Assembly: GCA_021234155.1 (NCBI GenBank)
Contig: JAJEKV010000036.1
Coordinates: forward strand, 2,594,996 to 2,658,995
Length of the DNA: 64,000 nt
Origin: Isoetes taiwanensis
Lineage: Eukaryota; Streptophyta; Lycopodiopsida; Isoetales; Isoetaceae
Reading direction: 5' to 3'
The first letter of the stretch is position 1. Every line of letters begins with the position of its first letter. Positions 10,753 through 23,499 of the stretch are shown in pieces. The notes beneath the pieces are model-generated. The model was not told the origin of the DNA. It worked only from the letters and a program-made list of their open reading frames with translations, and searched no databases. Both the position numbers and the translations under genes were made by a program.

Positions 10753-12310
10753 ATTCATTGCACACTGCAAGAACGACATGTTTAGACATGTTGTCTTTCT
10801 TGTCACCATATGGTGTTGTTTCTAATCTAGTGCTAGATTTGGGTAGTTTTAAAGATTATTCATTGGACATAATAATGCACATGGAGAAATAAATAAGAAA
10901 AGAATACATCATCATGACTATGTAAACTTGTCCTATATCTAATGAAGTCAACTAGTGAGCAAAATACAACACAACATGTTAATGGCATTTAAAAATAGCA
11001 AGCTAGAGGATCACAACAACTCCTTGGAGCATGTGCAAAAATGATATAACAAATCGGTGGCCAATGATTAAAAGTAAATTGTTACACTACGGTTTGGCCC
11101 ATGTAGATTTAAAATTGTTTTCTTGTGATCATGCCCAATTGCATGACAAGTCTTGCTCGTCAAGACGAAAATGATAAATGTCTTTAAACAATACTCTATA
11201 CCTATGTTGGTTGTGTATATTATTGATCTCTTGATTCAGCGTTATGTTTGAATACGAATTTGGAGGACATAGAGTACTGAATAGGACCCATTACAATATT
11301 AAGAAGAGTGGCCTTCATGTTATGATATCTAAACAAATCTTAAAAGGTTTTATGGTAGGAACCACATAGGTTCGTATACCATGTTGATGAGAATTACACT
11401 CATATTAGGTGTCATACAACATACATATTCATGACAGGTCTTTGTTACCAAGTATAGATAATACAAAATGCAATACTCAATACATATTATCATGTGAGTG
11501 ACAGTTGTTGCTATGCCCCACAAAACCTGGATACCAACATTTCTGTAAAGAATCACTACAAATCGAACAAGAACCAATAGTTAAGATATGTGTATACGCT
11601 ATTGGGAATCTCTTTTCTCGTGTCCTATATATTCAAGTTTTGGTAAGGACTAATATAATAGTATAGATTGTGCGATTTTAAGTTTTCTTGTACATTGAAG
11701 AAGTATCTCCTATGTTTCAATGATTACATATGAATTTTCTCAAGTTTGACCATATACACAACGCCGAAGCTGGATTTCCAAGACCATTCCATGTATTCGT
11801 CAATAAGACTCTGGTGGCATTGAAAGAAGAGTTTGCATCTAGTTGCAATGGTTGAGAAACATTTGTTCAATGGTTGCAAAACATTTGTTCATTTAAGTGC
11901 CAAAGAGAGAATCATGGAAAAATAAAAGCAGACAAGAGAGAGAATGAAACTTAAAGTCTAGTTTTTATATAGGTTATGTGATGATTTATAAATCTCAACT
12001 TGCCGAATTATTTAGATACACATTCTAGATTATGAAATATGGATGCGCATATGGCTTTTCAATATAAAATACAGGGACTCGAACACCTAGCAAAAAAAAT
12101 AACGTCTCTATAAAAATAGTGCAATCCAAGCCATCGGATCAGCATTCTGGGGAGGAACAAGCTCTCTATATAAGTGATATCATTTCATTTGATCAGCTGT
12201 TGATGTCTTTTCACATTAGCATTCCTTCATTGTCCCTTGTTTCCCTCCCTATCCTCCCTTGTATATATTTTCATGTTGTTGTATTAAGTTTTGATGCTAG
12301 TATTTTTTTG
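10753..12310. other. AT-rich spacer
   Basis: No gene or RNA is supported. An imperfect palindrome (CAAGAACGACATG / CATGTTGTCTTTCTTG) lies at about 10,769-10,802, just inside the CACTA-like motif. Confidence 0.5.
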
Positions 12311-12311
12311 C

Positions 12312-12455
12312 CTACTTGATGATGCTATTTTTTCCACATGAGGAATGATGCTATATCCTTTCACCTAATTGGTGATGTTATTTTCCACCGATAGGCAATG
12401 ATATTAATTACCACGTTATTGGTGATGCTATATCTTTTTCCACTTAGTAGTGACA
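12312..12455 (+). repeat. Short tandem repeat, TTGGTGATGCTAT...TTTTCCAC units
   Basis: Four degenerate units of about 35 bp share GATGATGCTAT, a T-rich run and CCAC. They are visible by eye and decayed. Confidence 0.6.
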
Positions 12456-13141
12456 CTTTTTTGTTGTTGGTACTAATATGCTAAAGGTTCTTACCATATG
12501 CTTGCTTCTAATTTTTTTATTCAGGTTGTCCCTCGCCCACGCTATGCTTCTTTCTCATCATTCTTTTCTGCATTATTTCAGGTTGTCGATCCGTCCGATT
12601 AAGGATCACTGCGTGTTGCTATTTGAGTCAACCAAGGGGGATTCACTAATTATCAGGGGGGATGCCATCTACGTGCATGGGGTGGCGAAAAACTCCTCTG
12701 TATACGAATTTTTAAAAGCAGATTTTGAAGCCTTCCGAATAAAAATTACTTAGACCAGTGCAAAAAATACAAAAAAAAGGACCCCCTGCCGACCGTATAT
12801 GTACGAAAACGGGTCGAAAAAACCACCTCCTGTGCATGCGCATGGTTTATACGTAAAAAATGGTGAATCCTCCTTGGAGTCAACGATCTTTTATCTCTTG
12901 TGATACATGCATCCATTGAGGTTGTTGGAAACATTTCCTCATTAGAGTTTTCCTCGAAAACACAAAAATACGAGGTTTTTTAATCCCGATGAGAAGCTGT
13001 CGCCAATGCCCTCAATATTGTCTAGACATGCTCTGTTCTTTTCAATTTTATGGGGTAGCTCGACATTGTTCCCATGGTCAGCTACCCACTTATTTCCTCA
13101 ATATACCATTGTGTATTGTTGTTGTGATGAATGACAAGCCT

Positions 13142-13600
13142 ATCTATTCTCAGCCTTGATGCTTATCAATCTTATACATGATGGTGCATCTGCAACAACT
13201 GCACAGGAAGTTCAACATGATGCCGCTCGTTCCCACAGAAGATGGTGTTCTTTATTTCTCCCGATATGTGATACGTGATTCTACTCAACATCTTGTCGTC
13301 ACATGTGATTGCAATAATGGAAGTTCTCTCACCATGAAAGAGAATAATAACCCGAGTAGAGACATGCAGCTTCATGACATCTGATATGAGTTTCTTGCTC
13401 AAGTTCCAAGCTGAGCATACAAAAGCACATGAACTTCCAGCTAATATTGTCATACGCCTTTGCAAAATCAAGTTTAAGATATACGACATGATGATTTTGC
13501 CAACGTGCCCAATAGATCCCCTCATAGCAACCATATTATTAAGAGTGCATGTTCTCAGAAGTAATCTTGATTGAGTTGTAGAAATGGAGACAACCAAAAT
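13142..13600 (-). pseudogene. LINE (non-LTR) reverse transcriptase fragment
   Basis: On the minus strand, near 13,435-13,505, the peptide YLKLDFAKAYDNISWKF matches the conserved LINE RT block LKLDFxKAYDxxSWxF, which holds the first catalytic aspartate. Downstream, after frame changes, VMKLHVSTRVIILFHGERTS resembles the region before the catalytic FxDD box, which is not seen. Frameshifts separate these pieces, so the copy is dead. Plant L1-like LINEs are the likely source. Confidence 0.7.
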
Positions 13601-14975
13601 ATCCTTCGCTCTCTCTGCAAATGCTTTGGGAAATATTTTATATATCGATGATCACTTTTCAGAATTCCATTCCATTCCAGAGATACATAATGAAGATATA
13701 GCTATGAAATAATTTCATTTCACTTTTCATTCGATGGCAATTCCATTCCAGAGTAGGATCCCACAAGCAATTCCTAGTTCTAGATAGATAGGAAGGAAGG
13801 AAGGAAGGAAGTATATTTTAACGTCCACGGCTACCTGTACTGCTCCCAGTGGCGACATCATCTCCCATATTATCATTATCCATCCAATGACACGTAAAAA
13901 GGAAGTAGAACCCCATCAGAGTCCTTAATCTGTCAAGTCCTTTGTTGTAGTTTGTGCCTTTCTTTCTATGATGTGATAATGCCATTGGTGCAACCTCCAG
14001 ATTGAAGGAATTTTTTAGCTTCATTATGAAGATCCCTTGACCACCCAGAGTCACATCACACCGGTGTTTCCAAATCCAGAATGCCAAATTCACTAGGGAG
14101 GCTTCTATGCAGCACCTATCTAAAACTATTACCACATATCTATTGTTCTTGTCTTGAATTTGTACTTCTAATAGATGAGTGTATTGGAGTTCCTTTGCCT
14201 CCTACCTATACAGCTACCTTCAAGACAATTGATCGGATGTGATGTAAAAGTGCCTCAACTTAGATTTGTTGCACAAAACAAGTTTGGTAAATAATTGGTT
14301 CTTACCTTGTTGGGTAAGGCCACATTTGGGCTATTCGATTTTGAAAATCATTGAAAGAAGCATAAGAAGTCAAAGAAAGATAGCTAACACTTCATCAATA
14401 TATTATCCCATAAACCAATTTCACCAATTGTCTAAGAACAATGCATTCTAAAACCTAACTCAACCCATCCAAACCCAGTAAATGAAAAATATTATGAAAT
14501 AAAAACAAACCATGTGCTTCCAAGCGCAACCCCTCGATGCATCTATCTTTTCTTTTCTTTTTCGTTTATTAGAGGTTTTGATGTGATTGGACGATGAGCC
14601 ATAGATAACGATCCTCATTTGTGGAGTATGCTCCCACAAATTAGACTATATTGTATGACGAGATTCGTAAGATACTGTAAGGTTTGAAAGAAATGTACTC
14701 AGTGTGTGAATTTATACACGTATTGTATGATTATAAATCAAAGGAAGGGCCAGGGGTTTTGTTTTTGGAGGGGGGAGATGAGAGAAGGAAGTTGCTCTCG
14801 CTGCCCTACATCGCCCCTCTTGTGAGAATGCACCCAAAAAATGAGGGTTATATATAAAAGGGGTAATGGTTTATGTTGTGTGGAATTTTTTTTTTTCCTT
14901 CGGGGTCTTGGACAAGATATTAGATACAAACATGCGATTTGGTTATAGTCATATCACATAGAAAACGAACATATG
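13601..14975. other. Spacer left of gypsy element A
   Basis: There is a GGAA microsatellite at about 13,791-13,810 and a T run at about 14,886-14,896. A 105-codon minus-strand frame at 13,818-14,135 may be more LINE debris but has no clear motif. The last five bases, ATATG (14,971-14,975), are the left target-site duplication of element A. Confidence 0.55.
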
Positions 14976-15547
14976 TGTTTGGGGTCCGGGTTCGAACTCC
15001 TCGAAGCCCTCTGTGGAGGACCCGTGGATCTAATAGAGAGTCCGGGACTATGTCACGGATTTGTAAGAAGAGAAGAAGAAGAAGAAGAAAACAACAAATG
15101 AGAGAAAGATGATAAGCTTCCTTGATATCAATGATGAACATACATGAGCTCTCGAATAGAGAGAGAAAACCCAAAGGAGACAAGACTCAAAACTCATCTA
15201 AAACTCATGTGCTAGCTCTACTCATATATATAGTACAATGGCCTTGGGCCCAATATAGACACTGACCGATCCCTGGTCGACTCGGAAGGAGGCCCGATTT
15301 GGCAGAATGTTGGCGGTGTCTCTTGAAGTGCCTAGAATCATGCTGACGCCGACGCCGGAGCGGATCGTCATCGCCACTTGTCCGAAAGCGGCGCCTGTTG
15401 ATGTGACCGTGCTTTGACCGCGGGTTCCGCCGCTTGGTCTTCATGTGAGCCTTGATGACCCGACCCGGGCTGATCGAGGATCCTTGAGCTTGACTTGGTC
15501 TCTGTCAGATGCATGAATAGTCCTGCACTGTGAGGCACAGACTAACA
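14976..15547 (-). repeat. 3' LTR of element A
   Basis: 572 bp, starting TGTTAGTC and ending CCCCAAACA in element orientation. The base string on the internal side, GTTTGGTGGGGAG on the minus strand (15,548-15,560), is G-rich and fits a polypurine tract. A TATATATA box is present at 15,224-15,232. It aligns throughout with the LTRs at 25,321, 26,143, 29,948 and 40,330. Confidence 0.93.
15224..15232 (-). promoter_or_regulatory. TATA box of the LTR promoter
   Basis: TATATATA lies about 315 nt after the LTR start and about 250 nt before its end, which is the usual place for a U3/R boundary. The motif is kept in the other LTRs (near 25,582, 26,391 and 40,594) but is weak in the LTR at 29,948. Confidence 0.6.
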
Positions 15548-18500
15548 CTCCCCACCAAACGACACTCGAGTGAAGAAAAGGAGGAAGTGTTTCCGAGGGC
15601 GAAGCCATCCGTTCGAAAGTGATCCTCACGGAGGAGGACGGGCACCATTATGGTAATCGCTAATGAGATCCCGGCATGTTTGAAGAGCGTAAGGAGTGTT
15701 TTGGGCCAAGGGCGTGATCTGCATCAATAAGAAAGCGAGAGCCGCACTATGTCTTCAAGGGCGCCGGGCGCCCTCGAAGAAATGTACCGGACATTCCATG
15801 AGGAGACAAAATCGAAGGCCAAAGGCACCGATTACCGGGTATTCTGGATTGCAAGAAAAAATGGGACGCCGCCGATTTAAGGAGCTTAGCAAAATGCATT
15901 TGAGAGCAGCACAAAATCCTCGCTTGAAGATGGATCAAGGATCGTGAGGTGGTGGTGGCATTCGCAAGAAGGTGTCAAGACCATGAAGCGCGATCCGCCG
16001 GGCGCTGCCAACCACGCCATTAGCAATGTAAATCCAATTCATGGTGGTGGTATCCAGTGGTGGCACCTTCGTCCCAATGTGAGCTGGCGAACAAAACGGG
16101 ATCCCACCGAGATCCGCCGAGATCCGAGGTGGTGTCCATCCCAAGATGACCATCCATGACCTTGGTCCAAAAAGGAAGGCGCCAATCGGTCGAACCCGGG
16201 CGGAGGTACCCCAGGAAGCATAGGGAGAAGGAACCATGCCCGTGGGCGGGTTGCCGAAAGTCTCCCCTCAATTGATCGACAAGATCCGGATCAAGAGCCC
16301 GACACCAACGATCCCAAAGAGAAGCAGAGAGTTGAGAGTTGACAGAGGGCTATCCCATCCCGGGGGGACCGCCTTTGCTATCCAACGTAGCTTGTAATCG
16401 ATTGAAACCCGCGAGGGTGCCGTATATAAATTTGTGCATAGGGAAGATCCCTGGATGTCCTAGATACTTCTTGATTTGTTGCAGCCGGCTCCGCTTGCGA
16501 GAGATAAAATGATTGGCAAGCCGTGCATGTACCCGATGAAGAGTTTGGGTCCGAAAGCAGATCCGCGAAGATATGGATTGTTATCCCGGCACCCATTGCA
16601 CGCTGGGGTCACCCTCGGGAGTCGGCGTGGCCCATTTCCAAAGTGTTCCCTGCATCACCCGATAGAAATCATGAAATATGTAAGCCATGTAATCGAACCA
16701 CCGAAGGTGATAAAGTCCGATCGGGCACGTTGTATGAGATCAAAACCACAAGGGCACAAAGACAACCCTTTGTCTTCAATGGAGAGTTCGCCCAACCAAG
16801 AAAATCCTCGCACCGCCGGGGAATATCCACAAAGTCCATCCCGCCGCGATGCCACTCGAAAGGAAGAGGTGGCGCCGAAAGCAACCCACATAATCGCGAT
16901 AGCGTGAGGGAACCGAGTCAAAAGTGCATTTCGTTAAGAATGGCTGCATGGGCGCCAAGTTTTGCTTGAGCCTCATCGCCAGATCAATAGCTTGTCGCAG
17001 CTGTTCAAGATCACTGGATCCGTTGTCCCGCTCGAAAGCAAAGCGTGGATCGGTCACGGACCCTTTTCTGGCGTGTGGACCTCGAGGAGGATTTCCTGAA
17101 AGTATTGAGACGGCTACGACAATCTCCGCCATCCAAGATCTTCTCGCTTCGCACCTCCTAAGCATCTTGAAGAGAGGTGAGCCGAGAGGTCCGTGTAGAA
17201 AGCCGAGCCGCCAAGGAGGCTTAATTTGAGCGCCCCGCTCGGTAGGTTTTGAACTTGAGTGCTGAAGTTTTCACAAAGTTCGAGTACAAGGCGCTGAGCT
17301 TTAGCAATATCTGCGGCCCTGGTACCTCGGGGAGAGCGCTTTGGACTTGTTGTGCTCCAATAGAGTCTCAATTCTTGTAGCCGAGCCCCGCTGATCCGCA
17401 AGTTGGTCGACTTGAGCTTGTGCACTTTTTGAGATCCGCATGAGCCCGTAAGAGAGCTTCATGCTTGTCTTGAAGTTTGGCCTCCAAAGTTGCAACTTGG
17501 GCGCTTCAGCCTTTGAAGGTCCCGGTGTAACGCGATCGTGAGGCTTCTAGTGCTCATGGAACCCCGGGCCATAAGAGCCGCCTTTGGGATTCTTGTAACT
17601 TGAGAGCAGCCAGCTTGAGCATCCCGGCCGATAATCGATACAACAACCGACCGAGGGTGTTGTGGTGGTGGAGCCTACCGCTGCCCGGTTTGTGATGTTT
17701 GGGAAAAATGGTGTGAAGTGGATGGTGTAGCGGAGGAGGAGACAAAGGACATGGGTGTGCGGATGGACATGACCGGGAAGACGGGCGTGAAGTGCCGCCT
17801 TTGGTGAGTTATTGGAAGGGAGCCGAGTGGAATTATGAGAATTTGGTGGTGTGGGAGGGAAGTAATGACCCGATGAGGGCTTGAAAGTGGCCTCCCACGT
17901 AAACTTCGAAATGGAAGTGGTACCCTAAGGCGGTCCATTTCTTGGAGAAGACGATAGAACATCATTTGGGGCCAATCTATGTGGTGTTTGGAGTGTAGCG
18001 GAGGACCAGGTTATAGAAAGGTTTATTGATATGGGTGTTCTTGATAGAATACCCAAGGAACTTGGCGCCACGTAAATTTAACAAAGGTTTCGCGGAGGCT
18101 TGTCGATATTGGTCGACGATGGACATTGGCATGATAAGCGTGTGCACCAAACTCGCGGACATCGGTGAGATCCCCAGATAGCGCACCATGATACACAAGG
18201 GGTGTGCAAGGGAATATGAAATACCCCGTAAATCAAATGTTGAGTCAACGAAATGGTGGTGCCATCGACCACGCTGGTGTAGCCTTTGGCGGGTCATAAT
18301 CGATATTGGCGATGAACCGCTCAACCGGGTCGATTTGGAGCCTAAGTTCCATTTGAGAGAATTAAAGCTTGTATCGCTCAAATTCTTTTATTTGGGCCAA
18401 CAAGGGCTTCACCTGAAAGTGGGCGCCAAGAAAGATACAGATGCAAAAAGAGCCGGATCCTTGGGAGCAAAGAGCTTGAAGTGTAGAAAATCTTGGGCAG

Positions 18501-18600
18501 CCATGGTAACGATTTGCGTAAACGAAGAGTGATTCCAAAGGCGGAGGACGAAAAGTCGACACCGGAGGACAAGGGCGAGAAGAACTAAAAGGTTTTTTTA
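15548..18600 (-). pseudogene. Extra coding region downstream of integrase, element A (unknown, coiled-coil)
   Basis: Between integrase and the 3' LTR lies about 4 kb shared with element B. On the minus strand it shows protein-like pieces in order. They are a start-like MAAQDFLHFKLFAP near 18,500, ISYSLAHPLCIMVRYLGISP near 18,200, NTHINKPFYNLVLRY near 18,000, a Pro/Ser/Thr-rich stretch at 17,970-17,700, and a heptad-rich segment near 17,420-17,500 (AQVATLEAKLQDKHEALL). Many frameshifts separate them. Extra ORFs after integrase occur in some plant gypsy lineages, such as the env-like ORF of Athila. I cannot assign this one. Confidence 0.55.
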
Positions 18601-19489
18601 GGGCTAATAACCGAGGCTAAGAGGTATGAAGAGGGCTAAACTCGAACCGCTGATGGTGCCAAAAGCAAAAGATGCCAAGAAGGGTATTGAGAGGCAAAAA
18701 TTTGGCTAAGTCCCAAAAACGTAAGGGAGAAGCAATGAACTGTGAGGATGAGACGCGAAAGAAGGATCGATGTGACAGTGGCAAAGGACACACATTAATG
18801 TTCGGACGGGCGGAAAAGAAGGAAATGGCATTCAATGCCGCAACTCGGGCGGGATATCATTAAAAGGAATGTGTCAGAAGGTACCATGGCTAGATATGCT
18901 ACGGAGAAAAGATTCTCATTTTAGAAACAAAATTTTGCATTGCAAACACGCTGGCGATTTGTGATTGGTCCATCGCCGACAAGGAGTTTCTCGGGCCTTA
19001 TATAAGACTAACCGAGTAACGAAGGCATCCGGATGCGCCGCGATGGCCGCCGCCGCTTGAACGAAGATCGCACTATGCCCACTAACCGCCGAGAGGGGTT
19101 ACATGCAAGATGAATTGTTCGGATCTTCGGCGCCGCCACAAACGCGGGGCATTCGAATGGACGGTTTGGTGTGCCGGATGGCCGAACATCCCGACCAAGA
19201 CCAACGGATGGAGGTGGTTCTCGCAGACCTTCGCTGATCCCGAGCGTAACCTCTACCATCTCCTCGCAAGATACCTCTGCCTCAACCCTGAGTAGAGGGT
19301 TTTTCCTCTTAGGACTTAGTAGATAGGGCTCTCGAGCCCGCTTTTGTATATAGGGGCAAAGGCCCATATAAATAAATAGTGGGCCGCCCCTACATTTTGT
19401 AAAAATCTCCACTATAATATAATATACCACCTTTCTAGTCACTTTCTCGGGTGTTTGCATTTGAACCAGATCTGCTTTGTTGATTTTCA

Positions 19490-20720
19490 CTTCCGGTGAT
19501 GAAATGTTTTGAGACTAAAACCATTAACCAATGTAGGTAATGGAGTGCCATCTAACTCGCCAGCTTGGAAAACGCTTTGGTCTAACCACTTGAACAATTT
19601 GATAAGGGCCAAGCCAACGAAACTTGAGTTTACCCGAAAATTTTTGTACCGAATCATAAAGAAGAACCAAATCGCCTTCTTTGAATGTTTTTGTCTTCGA
19701 CGCTTGTCATGTAAAGATTTTTGCAAATCGCTGTCCATGAAGAACACCTAATATAAGCATCCCGTCAAGTTCATCCAACCGTTTCTAATTGATAGACCCT
19801 TTCTTTGAGTGCGCAGTGGATTATGAGCATTAGCCGCTTGAAAAACCTGAGTGTTGGAAGGATGTATTCAAACCAAGCATGAGAGCTTCCCCGACCATAA
19901 ACCAATTTAAAAGGAGTGTGACCTGGGTGAAAGTAATTTTGAAACAAGTATTGTAGGCCCAAAGAACAAGGGAAGTTTTGTCCCGCCAATCTGGTATGGG
20001 AAGCGCCACAAATTTTCTTTGAGAATGGTGACCGAAGTTTGTTGGTGCTCTCAAACCAAACCATTACCTTGAGGATAGTAAGGTGTGCTTTGTGATGATG
20101 TATCGAGATAATCCGGCCAAAATTTTGATAGTATGATTGATGAAATGGACACCACTTGTCACCGACCAGCTCCGTAAGGCAGCCGAATCGCGTGGATAAT
20201 TTGTTGATAGAGGACCCTAGCCGCGTTTAAGCATGGCAGCTGTTGTCCGAAGTGCACAAGCTTCCGCCCATTTGGTGGCGAAGTCGAGGACCGAACGTAA
20301 CGCACGCGTGTGCCGCTGCCAGAGATCTATAGGTCCCACAAAGTCCATTCCCATTTGCTGAAGGGAAGTGGCATGGGCCGGGCGCCAAGGGAAGAGCCGC
20401 CACGGGCCGTGGGCCCCCACCACCGGGCAAGCGCCACACGCGGGGCGCATGGAGCATCTTTGAAGAGCGGGCCAATAATACCCCGCCGAGAAGGATTTTT
20501 TATGGCCGTGGTGTCACCATGAAAATGACCACCATCGAGCCCTTTGATGAGCTTCTCGAACAATATCTGAACTTCATGAGGTAGAACACGTCGCCGGTTG
20601 ATGGTGTCCTTACCCTTTTTGTAGAGATGTCCCGCAACCATGGTGTAGTCACGGACCTCTCTGAGAAATTGATGGCGACGGATTGTCGCCATGGCGAGAG
20701 CCGCTCGCCTCGGGTGGAAG
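19490..20720 (-). pseudogene. Integrase of element A
   Basis: Read from the right, the zinc-binding region includes DGGHFHGDTT (His pair), with a Cys region near 20,440 (RVWRLPGGGGP or CGACPVVGA depending on frame). The core starts with MGMDFVGPI (first catalytic Asp) and continues with FATKWAEA, GLQYLFQN and PFKLVYG. The C-terminal part near 19,500-19,700 in other frames includes the equivalent of LVLLYDS, PGKLKFRWLGPY and TPLPTLVNGF. It is split by many small indels. Element B shows the remaining catalytic motifs better. Confidence 0.85.
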
Positions 20721-20739
20721 AGCACCGAGGAGGAGGTAC

Positions 20740-21110
20740 CGCCGAAAATCATGGAACCAATGTGGTGTTGCCGCGACTAAAAAGAGAGCCGAGCATCGTG
20801 AAAGGCGCCCGAGACTCCAGCTTGAGGGATCATCCGTGGATGCGCGGAAAGATAATCCGACCCATGAGATTTTGGCCTGCTTTATGAAATCGATTTCAAA
20901 AGGAGCAAATTTTGAGAAGAAGGACCCAACGAGCAATGCGCCCGTGGGGACTTGTTGATGAAATAGAGGAGTGCTTGGTGGTCCACAAAGAACTTGATTT
21001 GACTGCCCAAAGGTAATGACGGGAAGCGCTTGGACACGTAAAAATGAGACCCAAAGCTTCACGCCCGCGGGGCGTAATAGTTGGCGCCCAAAATGAGTTT
21101 TCTACCGGCG
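20740..21110 (-). pseudogene. RNase H domain of element A
   Basis: A segment with PTGALLVGSFFSKFAPFEIDFIK follows the RT and precedes the integrase zinc region. This is the order and type of the gypsy RNase H end (DHQAL...YF...KSP region, then the tether). The active-site residues cannot all be traced because of indels. Confidence 0.65.
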
Positions 21111-21559
21111 CGAAGCGATTTGGTTTGTCGCTGCGCGATCATATTCTTTGGAGAAAGAACAAAATCCTATAGCAAACGCCGGTGACATCTATTATGAACA
21201 TGAAAGGGCTTGTCCCATTGAGGAGGAACAAGAACCGGCCCGAGTAAGCAAAAACTTCACCGTTGAAAGCGAAAGATCCGCCGGGAATTCCAAAGCCCGT
21301 AGATTCGCCACCCGTGAGTTTATGAATGGGATCCGCAATGGTCTGCTAGTCCGTATGAAGGTGGAGTAATAATTCGACCTTACCCGTGAAAGAGCATGTC
21401 TCCTTGATATTGGCCGGTGCTTGAGCCTTGAGCATCAATAACCCATTTTAAGCAGATCCGGTGATACCTTTGCCCAACATGGCCTAACAACACCGCGAGG
21501 TGACGCAAAAGGTGCATTTCGATTGAGACTAATGCCTGACTCATCACATTTCTGAAGAC

Positions 21560-22040
21560 GAAGTCCAATTTATCCAAATGGTCACCATGGAATCAGAGGG
21601 CAGAAGTCATCTTGAAAAATTTGCAAGAAGGGATTTTCCTTCATGAAATCATGAAAAACCGAGAGCATGATGCGCTGAAACGCTGATGGAGAGTTTGATA
21701 ATCCAAAAGGAACCACCTTGTAGGCAAAAGTGACTTCACCGGGTGGTGAAGGTGGTCTTGAGTTGATCGATTCTCTTTGATTGAGATCCGACAGCCGAAA
21801 ACCATCCATAAAGGAGTACATCTCATGTCCAAACCACCTCTTCCGTAACCCTGGTCCGTGAAGGGAAGTGGAAAATGATCACGCCCGTGGGCCTCGATTG
21901 AGTTTCCGATAGTCCACAATGCACGCCGATCTTACCATTGTGTTTAAGGGCAATGACGATGGGGGCTCACCCATTCGTAATGTTTGACCTCATAGATCAA
22001 ACCCGGCAGCTAGCGAGTTTGTCAATTTCCCTTGACGCGA
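21560..22040 (-). pseudogene. Reverse transcriptase of element A
   Basis: Typical Ty3/gypsy RT blocks are seen across frames: NSLAAGF, VDYRKLN-like (VDYRKLNRG), MYSFMDGF (first catalytic Asp), FAYKVVPFGLSNSPSAFQR, and LQIFQDDF as the catalytic Asp pair. The residue two before the Asp pair, usually Tyr in YxDD, is Phe (FQDD). Indels break the frame, so this copy is not functional. The assignment to gypsy RT is secure. Confidence 0.88.
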
Positions 22041-22699
22041 TCACTGTAATTAGGGTTGAGCCTCAGATCGTGGAAAGTTGCTAATCGTGTCGCATCGATT
22101 TGTAGGAATGGTGAGTTCCCCCGCTTTTGTTGATTCCCTCAAGATCTTTGTAACCCGCTTAAAAATGTGTTTGAATTTTTGAATGCCTTTGACGCCCCTA
22201 AAGGGGCCCGGAGCCTAAGATTTGCAAACACGCGACATTGATTGACGCCCACAAGTTGATTGCCGTATGATTAGCGTCCCTGACAATTCGACTTGGAGCA
22301 TAACGGATGCTGCTTTGTGGTGAAAAAAGAGGGTTGCTCGGCCATCCACCAGAGGTTGCTTCATGACAAGATGTACATCAACGCGAGCGTGAGGTTCGCA
22401 AGATTCCCGTAGTGCGATCAACGCCAGTTGATTCGACGGGAAGGAGCCGTAGGGGTCAGCAAAGCAAGCCGGTCCCCGATCAAGAGTCATTTCCCCCCAA
22501 CTATCCATATATTCGGGTAGATGACGAGGCGCACCGCGTGGGAGCCCCAACTTGATAAATATTCCGAGCTTCTTCGAATCGGTTCCAGAGAGGGTTCCGT
22601 TGCCGTTTTAAATGATCCCCGCCTCGCTTGCAAGTCCATGGTGGCATTGAGATGACCATCGGGTGATGACTAACCGTCCGCGGGCCCAAAGAATGGATA

Positions 22700-22990
22700 C
22701 TTTTGCTCGGCGGAGAAAAGGTCTCGCCGCATCAAAGATTTCATAGTCACCGATCTTCGCCAAATTTTCCAAACTCCAAATTCCATGGGAAGCTGAGATC
22801 ACCAATGTTGATGTGAAGAATAGGTGTGACGCGCCAGGTCGCTGCGGATATGGCCATTAGCCAATTTGATGTCATATGGGGCCCAAAGAGTTGTGTGATG
22901 CCCATTTGTTTATGGAGTTTATCCGCGATGAGATTGACCGCGCTACCCATCTATTTGAACATGGTTGACTTGCCGGGATACCCAATCGCG
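22700..22990 (-). pseudogene. Aspartic protease region of element A
   Basis: The peptide GSAVNLIADKLHKQMGI, followed by SNWLMAISA and WRVTPILHINIGDL, matches the retroviral-type protease region (active-site DxGS, then the hydrophobic ILxINIGD strand). The active-site Asp is blurred by a frame break immediately before GSAV. Element B shows DGGSA at the same place. Confidence 0.6.
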
Positions 22991-23499
22991 GGTGGACCGT
23001 GGGTGTAGAGGTAGAATCAACAAAACAAAGCTGGGAGTGGTAACCGGGTCCTTGAGAGCGTGACGTTTTTAAAATGGTTGCCAAGCTTAAAGGAATTTTT
23101 GATCTTGGCTAGCTCCTCTGGAGTTCTAGAGGCACATGAGAAAAAAAGGATCCGGCCGGGTTCCATCGGGTGCCGGAGTGCGCCGTAGTGCGAACTTTTT
23201 GAGTAAGTCAACCCTACAGCGAATATTGGGATATGCCCGAGCCGGGAGGCTGAGATGTGGAAGGGTATCTTGTCTTTGTTTCGGTGGTGGCGAACGCCAA
23301 TAATGTGCGCCTTCTCAGCCAGCCTTGCATGAGGTTCCAAATGTTTGGCTTAACTTTTTGGCACATGGGCATGAGCTTTCCAAGTCGCGCAAAGTGAACC
23401 TTTTTTCGGTCCTCATGAAATGGTGTCAACCGCAAAGGCAAAGCTGCGCGCCATATTCGAATAATGGTCAAGGGACGGATGCCTTAGTCTCCGGCGGAA

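Noticed and set aside
16476-16969. Overlapping plus-strand frames of 143 and 148 codons
   Set aside because: They lie antisense to the retroelement's coding strand in GC-rich DNA, show no domain, and are not kept in the second copy of the element.
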